DNA of 64,000 bases from Novosphingobium sp. AP12 (GTDB lineage Bacteria; Pseudomonadota; Alphaproteobacteria; Sphingomonadales; Sphingomonadaceae). The notes under the pieces are model-generated. The model ran no database searches and was not told the origin of the DNA. It saw only the letters and a program-made list of their open reading frames with translations. The DNA lies in contig NZ_AKKE01000158.1 in NCBI RefSeq assembly GCF_000281975.1, positions 1-64,000 of the forward strand, read 5' to 3'. The translations under genes were made by a program, and so were the position numbers. How positions within the stretch are numbered: position 1 is the stretch's first letter; the number at the start of each line of letters is the position of its first letter. Below are positions 59,026-64,000 of this stretch, piece by piece.

Positions 59026-59787
59026 TCAGATTCCGGCGTACCAGGCATAGTCTCCGTTGTCCTCCCAGTACCCGCCACGGCCGCCATGGATGCCCTGCGG
59101 CGACGCCACCGCCTCGATCCGGGCGACGAACTTGGCGTGTTTGTACCCCAGTTGCCGCTCCACCCGCAGCCTGAGGGGGGCCCCGTGCGCTTCCTCGAGC
59201 GGTTTTCCGTTCATCGCCCAGGCCAGGATCGTCTGCGGATGGAAGGCGTCCACGAGGTCGATCGATTCGTAATAGGGCTTGCCGTGGTAGAGGTCGGCGC
59301 AGTGGAACACGAGGTAGCGCGCTTCGGGCCTGGGCCGCGCCATGTCGAGCAGGAGGGCGAGGCGCGGGCCCTGCCAGCGGGCGATCGCGCTCCACCCCTC
59401 GACGCAGTCGTGGCGGGTGATCTGGGCGCGCTGCGGCAGGTCGCGCAGGGCGTGGAGCGGGACGGCGATTGGTCGCTCGACCAGGCCATCGACCCGGAGC
59501 GACCAGTTGGCAAAACCCTGCGCGAGGTGCTGGCGGTAGGCGGGGTCAGCCACCTCGCGGCTGCCGTTGGCGCGGAACTGGGGCGACATGTCCGCCTCGC
59601 GGTACTCGCGCGCCAGGGCATCGCGGCCCAGCGCGCGCTGGGTGGCGCGGTGGAGGTCCTCGGCGCTCTCCAGCGTGCCGCGGAAGGTCGGGTTTTCGAA
59701 CAGGCGGTCGCAGCCGGGGAGGAGCAGGCCGCCGGCGCTGGCGACACCCGCGCGGATCAGGCGGCGGCGGGAGAGGATGAGGCTCAC
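59026..59787 (-). CDS. Molybdopterin-dependent oxidoreductase, Tat lipoprotein
   Basis: 253 residues from a GTG at 59787 with GGAG upstream, overlapping the cytochrome b stop. The twin-arginine start SRRRLIRAG is followed by a hydrophobic stretch with lipobox LLLPGC. The Moco-binding Cys lies in RHDCVEGWSAI, and AWAMNGKPLEEAHGAPLRL and LGYKHAKFV are sulphite-oxidase/MsrP-like motifs. It receives or gives electrons through the partner cytochrome b. The substrate is unknown. Confidence 0.82.
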   Translation of the reverse strand: MSLILSRRRLIRAGVASAGGLLLPGCDRLFENPTFRGTLESAEDLHRATQRALGRDALAREYREADMSPQFRANGSREVADPAYRQHLAQGFANWSLRVDGLVERPIAVPLHALRDLPQRAQITRHDCVEGWSAIARWQGPRLALLLDMARPRPEARYLVFHCADLYHGKPYYESIDLVDAFHPQTILAWAMNGKPLEEAHGAPLRLRVERQLGYKHAKFVARIEAVASPQGIHGGRGGYWEDNGDYAWYAGI

Positions 59788-60632
59788 TCGCCTCGCTCCT
59801 TGGGCAGGCGATACCAGCCGGTGACGATCGAGCGCAGCTCGTTCAGCGGCCCGGCGAGCACGACCATGAGGATGTGAACGAGGAAGAACGCCACCAGCCC
59901 GAAGGCGCAGAGGAAATGCACCGAGCGGGCCGACTGGCGGCCGCCGAAAATCTCGCCAATCAGCGGCGCCCAGGCGTCGGTTCCCGGCGACATGGCCAGC
60001 CCGGTCAGGATCATCCCCGGCAGCAGAACGAACAGCACGGCGGCATAGGCGAGCTTCTGGAGCACCGAATAACGCAGCGCCGCGGCGCCGGTGGGGAAGC
60101 GCAGGCGGGCGTGTTCGCGGATGTCGTGCCACAGGTGGGATGGGCGCCACTCGGCGGAGCGGATGTGGATGTCGCGCTGCAGGTGGCGGCTGAGCAGCGA
60201 CCACGCGAGGTAGAACAGCAGTCCCAGCGCCAGCACCCAGGCGAAGGCGAGGTGCCAGATCCGCCCGATCGCGAGGCTGTAGTTCGAGGGGATCGTCGCC
60301 CAGTACGGCACCGCGCGGCGCTGGACCCGGCCATCGGCATCGGTCCAGAGGCCGAGCATGCCGGTGGTGTCCCAGCGCCGCCCGGCGAGTTCGAGGTAGC
60401 CCTGCTCGCCCGCGCCGGTCCGCGCGGAGCCGATCTTGAGCCAGGCGTGGTCGAAGTTGGCGCCGTAGTCGCCCCAGTAGAGGCGGGGATGGGCGTTGAA
60501 GATCATCAGCCCGCTCATCAGCATGACCAGCAGGGTCACGGCATTGACCCAGTGCCATAGGCGCGTCGGCAGGCGGTGGCGCCTGACCAGGTCGCCGCCG
60601 ACCGGAGCGGATGGGGCGCCAGGCTCGGTCAA
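59784..60632 (-). CDS. Cytochrome b (DUF4405/b561-type) partner
   Basis: 282 residues with a TTG start at 60632 that overlaps the CMD stop. Four to five membrane helices with haem ligand His in RLWHWVN, RIWHLAFAW, VHFLCAFGL and VHILMVVLAG. A periplasmic loop (about 45-95) contains GMLGLWTDADG. It is the membrane anchor and quinone electron link for the molybdopterin enzyme encoded next, with a 4-bp overlap. Confidence 0.85.
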   Translation of the reverse strand: MTEPGAPSAPVGGDLVRRHRLPTRLWHWVNAVTLLVMLMSGLMIFNAHPRLYWGDYGANFDHAWLKIGSARTGAGEQGYLELAGRRWDTTGMLGLWTDADGRVQRRAVPYWATIPSNYSLAIGRIWHLAFAWVLALGLLFYLAWSLLSRHLQRDIHIRSAEWRPSHLWHDIREHARLRFPTGAAALRYSVLQKLAYAAVLFVLLPGMILTGLAMSPGTDAWAPLIGEIFGGRQSARSVHFLCAFGLVAFFLVHILMVVLAGPLNELRSIVTGWYRLPKERGE

Positions 60633-61237
60633 GCGTGGACCAGTCCGGGGTTGCCGTCCTCGAGCGGGATGCGAAGCGAGTTCTGGACATAGGCGGTGGC
60701 GACGTATTGGCCGACCATCATCGGAAACTCGATGAGCTGCGCCTCGTCCCAGGTCCGGGCGAGGATGTCCCAGGTGGCGTCGGAGAGCGCCTTGTCGTCG
60801 ATCAGTTCCTCGACGCCGCGCAGGATCGCCGCCTCGTGCTCGCTCCAGCCGGGCGCGGCGGAGCCGGTGCGCACGCGGGCGATTTCCTCCGGCCCAAGGC
60901 CGACGCGGTAGCCGATGGCGACGTGCTGGCCCCACTCATAGGGCGCGCGGCAGAGCCAGCCGACGCGCAGTACCGCCAGTTCGCGCTCACGCGGGGCGAT
61001 GCGGCCACGGAACAGCGCCGCACCCATCTCCATCTGGCAGCGGAAGATGTCGGGATGCTTGACCACGGTGCGCATGTATTCGGGCACCTCGACCATCGGC
61101 GGAGCGCCGGCGCCGGCCCGCACCGCGACGATCAGCGCACGCGAGGCCTCGTCGATCTCCTCACCCGGAACGGCGGCGATGCGGGGGCCGGAGCCGACGA
61201 CGTGGGCTTCCCGTTCCGCAATGTCGAATTCGTCCAT
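60629..61237 (-). CDS. Carboxymuconolactone decarboxylase (AhpD-like) family protein
   Basis: 202 residues. PRERELAVLRVGWLCRAPYEWGQHV is the CMD family motif, with Cys in WLCRAPYEWGQH (single Cys in place of AhpD's CxxC). Residues 110-180 are the second helical half. Likely a peroxidase or decarboxylase-type enzyme, exact role unknown. It precedes the cytochrome b gene with a TTGA overlap. Confidence 0.8.
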   Translation of the reverse strand: MDEFDIAEREAHVVGSGPRIAAVPGEEIDEASRALIVAVRAGAGAPPMVEVPEYMRTVVKHPDIFRCQMEMGAALFRGRIAPRERELAVLRVGWLCRAPYEWGQHVAIGYRVGLGPEEIARVRTGSAAPGWSEHEAAILRGVEELIDDKALSDATWDILARTWDEAQLIEFPMMVGQYVATAYVQNSLRIPLEDGNPGLVHA

Positions 61238-61255
61238 CGTCCCTCTCTTATCCGC

Positions 61256-61672
61256 TTATTGGCCGATCAGGTGCACCGCGACCTGCCGACGGTGCGGCAT
61301 GCGCCGATGCTCGGCAAGGTAAATCCCCTGCCAGGTGCCCAGCGCCATCCGGCCGCCGATCACCGGAATCTGCAGGTTCACGCCGGTCAACGTGGTCTTG
61401 AGGTGCGCGGGCATGTCGTCCGGCCCCTCGTCGTCATGGGCGTAGTGCGGGCCTTCCGGGGCGAGGCGGTCGAGCCAGGCTGCGAGGTCGGTGCGCACCT
61501 CGTGCGCCGCGTTCTCCTGGATCAGCAGCGAGGCCGAGGTGTGGCGGCACAGCAGCGTCAGCAGGCCTTCGTCGATGCCGCTTTGGTCCAGCCAGCTGGC
61601 CATCGCCGACGTGATATCCGTGAAGCCGCGCCCCGGCGTGTCGAAGGATAGGATGGTCGAGGCTTGTCTCAT
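61256..61672 (-). CDS. YjbQ family (UPF0047) protein
   Basis: 138 residues, the standard length. Family motifs: HTSASLLIQENA, DLAAWLDRLAPEG, HYAHDDEGPDDMPAHLKTTL and GTWQGIYLAEHR. Members show secondary thiamin-phosphate synthase activity in vitro. The start at 61672 gives MRQASTIL. Divergent from the enoyl-CoA hydratase. Confidence 0.88.
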   Translation of the reverse strand: MRQASTILSFDTPGRGFTDITSAMASWLDQSGIDEGLLTLLCRHTSASLLIQENAAHEVRTDLAAWLDRLAPEGPHYAHDDEGPDDMPAHLKTTLTGVNLQIPVIGGRMALGTWQGIYLAEHRRMPHRRQVAVHLIGQ

Positions 61673-61742
61673 GGCCCCACGATCCTGAAGGCAAGTGCGA
61701 CCGCTTTCAACCGCGGCGATACGAACGAGAGAGGAGCCCGCC

Positions 61743-62543
61743 ATGGAAACGCAGTTCTGCAAGGTCGAGATCGACGGCCATGTCATGACCGTGACGATCG
61801 ACCGCCTGGACATGCGCAACGCCCTGCACGGCGATGCAAATTTCGAGCTGGGCGAAGTGTTCGATCGCTTCGAGGCCGATTCCTCGCTCTGGGTCGCGAT
61901 CCTGACCGGCGCGGGTGACAGGGCCTTCTCTGCCGGCGCCGACCTGCGCACGCCCTTCGACAAGGAGGACCCGCGTGCCTTCAACGGTATGCCCGTGCCC
62001 GAAACCGGGTTTGCCGGGATCGTCTGGCGCTTCAATCGCCGCAAGCCGGTGATCGCGGCGGTCAACGGCTTCGCGCTCGGCGGCGGGTTCGAGGCGGCGC
62101 TGGCCTGCGACGTGATCGTCGCCGCCCAAACCGCCAGCTTCGGGCTGACCGAGCCCAAGGTCGGCCTCGCGGCGCTGGGCGGCGGCATCCAGCGGATCGT
62201 GCAGGAACTCGGCCCCAAGCGCGCCCACGCCATGCTGCTGACCGCGCGCAAGGTCCCTGCTGCGCAGGCGCTCGAGTGGGGCATCGTTGCCGAGGTCGTT
62301 CCCGACGCCGAACTGCTGGCCTGCGCGCGGCGCTGGGCGGACGAGATCGTCGCCTGCTCGCCCGCCTCGATCATCGCGACCAAGGCGGTGATGCAGTCGT
62401 ATTACGACCACGGCATGGAAGCCTCGAACCGAGAGATGTTCGGCCTTCCCGAAGTGCGCGCGATGTTTGCCGGGGCAGACGTGCTCGAAGGGGGCAAGGC
62501 CCTGTTCGAGAAGCGTCCGCCGGTCTGGGGCGACCCGCAGTGA
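61743..62543 (+). CDS. Enoyl-CoA hydratase/crotonase-family protein
   Basis: 266 residues. Oxyanion-hole motifs SAGADLR and ALGGGFEAALACD; catalytic-type Glu in GGGFE and in FGLTEPKVGL, so both glutamates of true hydratases are present. It is the first of two overlapping crotonase genes. Probable role in an acyl-CoA degradation pathway. Confidence 0.88.
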   Translation: METQFCKVEIDGHVMTVTIDRLDMRNALHGDANFELGEVFDRFEADSSLWVAILTGAGDRAFSAGADLRTPFDKEDPRAFNGMPVPETGFAGIVWRFNRRKPVIAAVNGFALGGGFEAALACDVIVAAQTASFGLTEPKVGLAALGGGIQRIVQELGPKRAHAMLLTARKVPAAQALEWGIVAEVVPDAELLACARRWADEIVACSPASIIATKAVMQSYYDHGMEASNREMFGLPEVRAMFAGADVLEGGKALFEKRPPVWGDPQ

Positions 62544-63298
62544 GCGCGCCTAGCCCGGTGCAGGTCGAGCGGCTGGGCGCGGTGGCGCTGGTCACTCTCA
62601 ACCGCCCTGAACGTCGCAACGGCGTGACCGTGGCGATGTGCGAGGACCTCCACGCCGCCATCGAGGAGATCGCCGCGAGCGATGTCCGCGTGCTGATCCT
62701 GCGAGGAGCGGGAGACGATTTTTGCGTGGGCGCGGACATCGGCGCTTCCCCCGAGGAGAATGCCCGTCCATCTCCGACGGAGCCGACCGCCATGTATCAC
62801 GCCTCCACCCTGCTCCACACGATGCCGCAGGTGACGATCGCCGCGATCGACGGCGGCTGCGCGGGGGCGGGCATGGGCTGGGCCATGGCCTGCGACCTGC
62901 GCTTCGGAACGCCCCGGGCGCGGTTCTCGACTGCGTTCCTCAACGTCGGCGTGTCGGGCGACATGGGCCTCGCCTGGAGCCTCGAGCGCGTGGTCGGCGG
63001 GGCCAGGGCGCGCGAACTGCTGTTCTTCCCCGATCGCTTCGGTGGCGATGAAGCCCTGCGTCTCGGTGTCGTGACCCGGCTGTTCGCGCCCGGCTTGCTG
63101 CATGCTGAAGCTCTCGCTCTGGCCAAAACCCTTGCAGAGCGCGATCCGCTGGCGCTGCGGCTGATGAAAGCCAACTTCGTTTCCGCCGAAACCCTTCCAC
63201 TCGGCGAATACATCGAGGTTGAGACCACCCGGCACCTGCAGACCACCAACCGCCCGGAACTGGCGCGCCTGATGGCGGCAACGCGATCGCGTAGCTGA
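62540..63298 (+). CDS. Second crotonase-fold protein, lacking the hydratase glutamates
   Basis: 252 residues with a GTG start at 62540 overlapping the previous stop. The fold is clear (VGADIGAS, CAGAGMGWAMACD). The first catalytic Glu is replaced by Gly in GAGMGW, and the second by a non-acidic residue in FSTAFLNVG; an Asp in GVSGDMGLAW matches the position used by PaaG-like isomerases. It therefore may be an isomerase or other crotonase rather than a hydratase. Confidence 0.82.
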   Translation: MSAPSPVQVERLGAVALVTLNRPERRNGVTVAMCEDLHAAIEEIAASDVRVLILRGAGDDFCVGADIGASPEENARPSPTEPTAMYHASTLLHTMPQVTIAAIDGGCAGAGMGWAMACDLRFGTPRARFSTAFLNVGVSGDMGLAWSLERVVGGARARELLFFPDRFGGDEALRLGVVTRLFAPGLLHAEALALAKTLAERDPLALRLMKANFVSAETLPLGEYIEVETTRHLQTTNRPELARLMAATRSRS

Positions 63299-63407
63299 AG
63301 AATTTCCCGCATGCCTCTCAGGCATCGGCGCAGACCCGCAATTAACCTTGGCTCAATACGCGTATGGCAAACGATGATAGGACAGTGCCCTGCCCAAGGA
63401 AAGACTC

Positions 63408-64000
63408 ATGCGGCACGCTTCATCGACCCTGACTGCAGCGCTTCTGATCCTGCTCCTGGTGGCCCACGCCGGCACCCTGGCACTGGCGCACGACCGGGCG
63501 ATGGAGCTGTCCTTCGCATGGCTTATCCTCGCCCCGATCGCCGCGGCCGGCACCTGTTTCTACCGTGTCGTGACGCGGAGCGCCGAGGGTTGGTTGCCGA
63601 TGGGCGCGGCAATGCTGTGCTGGGCCGGAGGCATGGCCACGACGATGGTCGCCACGCTGTTCCTCGAGATCACCAGCGAAGACCGGTTGAGCATGCTGCT
63701 CTACGTGCTCTACGGCGTGCCGCTGATCTTCGCGCTGGCGAGCCCCGAAGACGAACGGTGGCCGGTGCGCCTGCTCGACGCGGCGCTGGCCGCGGCGCTG
63801 GGCTACCTGTTCTATGAATACGTCAGCCACCTGAGCACGATGTCGGGGACGCAGTCGAAAAACCTCGCTGCCCTGCAACTGATGTTCGACATCGAAAACG
63901 GCTACATCGCCGTGCTCGCCTGCCTGCGATACCTGGCCGATCGCGGTCCGCGGCGGGGCTTCTTTCTCGCGGCGATGGGGTACGCGCTTGCCTATATGGC
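63408..64000 (+). CDS. Polytopic membrane protein, C-terminus cut by window edge
   Basis: About 197 residues visible from the ATG at 63408 (AAGGAAAG upstream). Seven or so hydrophobic segments begin at about residues 9, 36, 64, 92, 117, 155 and 185. Similar N-terminal membrane blocks in sphingomonads are fused to GGDEF or sensor domains, but no such domain is in the window, so function is open. Confidence 0.6.
   Translation, partial: MRHASSTLTAALLILLLVAHAGTLALAHDRAMELSFAWLILAPIAAAGTCFYRVVTRSAEGWLPMGAAMLCWAGGMATTMVATLFLEITSEDRLSMLLYVLYGVPLIFALASPEDERWPVRLLDAALAAALGYLFYEYVSHLSTMSGTQSKNLAALQLMFDIENGYIAVLACLRYLADRGPRRGFFLAAMGYALAYM

Overview
The window is GC-rich bacterial chromosome with an almost complete temperate siphophage prophage of about 41 kb (roughly 8.9-50.4 kb) in the middle. 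The flanking genes suggest an alphaproteobacterium of the order Sphingomonadales (Novosphingobium/Sphingomonas-like). They include a DcaP-type porin, SnoaL/SDR catabolic genes, an amidohydrolase/XapX/hydrolase/isochorismatase cluster, crotonases, and compact GTGA/ATGA gene overlaps. This placement is inferred from gene content; there is no rRNA in the window.

Left host flank (1-8.4 kb): a minus-strand catabolic operon (isochorismatase-like hydrolase, alpha/beta hydrolase, XapX protein, Tat-exported amidohydrolase), a GGDEF-EAL membrane protein on the plus strand, tRNA-Thr(CGT), and a porin gene broken by one stop codon and two frameshifts.

Prophage (about 8.9-50.4 kb): the layout is lambda-like. 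At 40.8-42.7 kb lies the switch. A CI-type repressor on plus diverges from a Cro-like gene on minus, and near-identical operators (consensus GTCGGAAATATCCGAC) sit in the promoter spacers at both ends of the cI cassette. From the Cro-like promoter the minus strand carries, in order, small regulators, a CII-position HTH protein, a DnaA-domain-IV-like replication protein, a DnaT-like protein, a DUF1064 nuclease, a phage NusG-like protein at the lambda Q position, and HNH. The late genes follow: terS/terL, HK97-type portal, protease and capsid, connectors, tail with a -1 frameshift chaperone pair, tape measure, tip, fibre and lysis. On the plus strand, cI is followed by a small ORF, a membrane protein and a HIRAN-domain protein, exactly where lambda keeps rexAB. 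A second operator-controlled promoter then drives small genes, a cupin, a multi-HTH protein, a repeat-rich cytosine-5 methyltransferase and finally the tyrosine integrase. The integrase abuts the 3' end of tRNA-Val(TAC), the likely attachment site. At the far left end the prophage carries an adenine methyltransferase and an AT-rich DUF4062 gene, probably cargo.

Right host flank (50.4-64 kb): a SnoaL-SDR-SnoaL catabolic operon, DoxX, dCTP deaminase, wecB-wecC for UDP-ManNAcA, a secreted CHAP-domain protein, a sterol-desaturase-family enzyme, a CDP-alcohol phosphatidyltransferase, a molybdopterin oxidoreductase/cytochrome b/CMD operon, a YjbQ protein, two overlapping crotonases, and the start of a polytopic membrane protein cut by the window edge.

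The most promising leads are the rex-position TM + HIRAN gene pair, the phage NusG paralogue placed just before the late genes, the paired operator-in-spacer promoters, the C5 methyltransferase with eight tandem divergent repeats, and the DUF4062/methyltransferase cargo.
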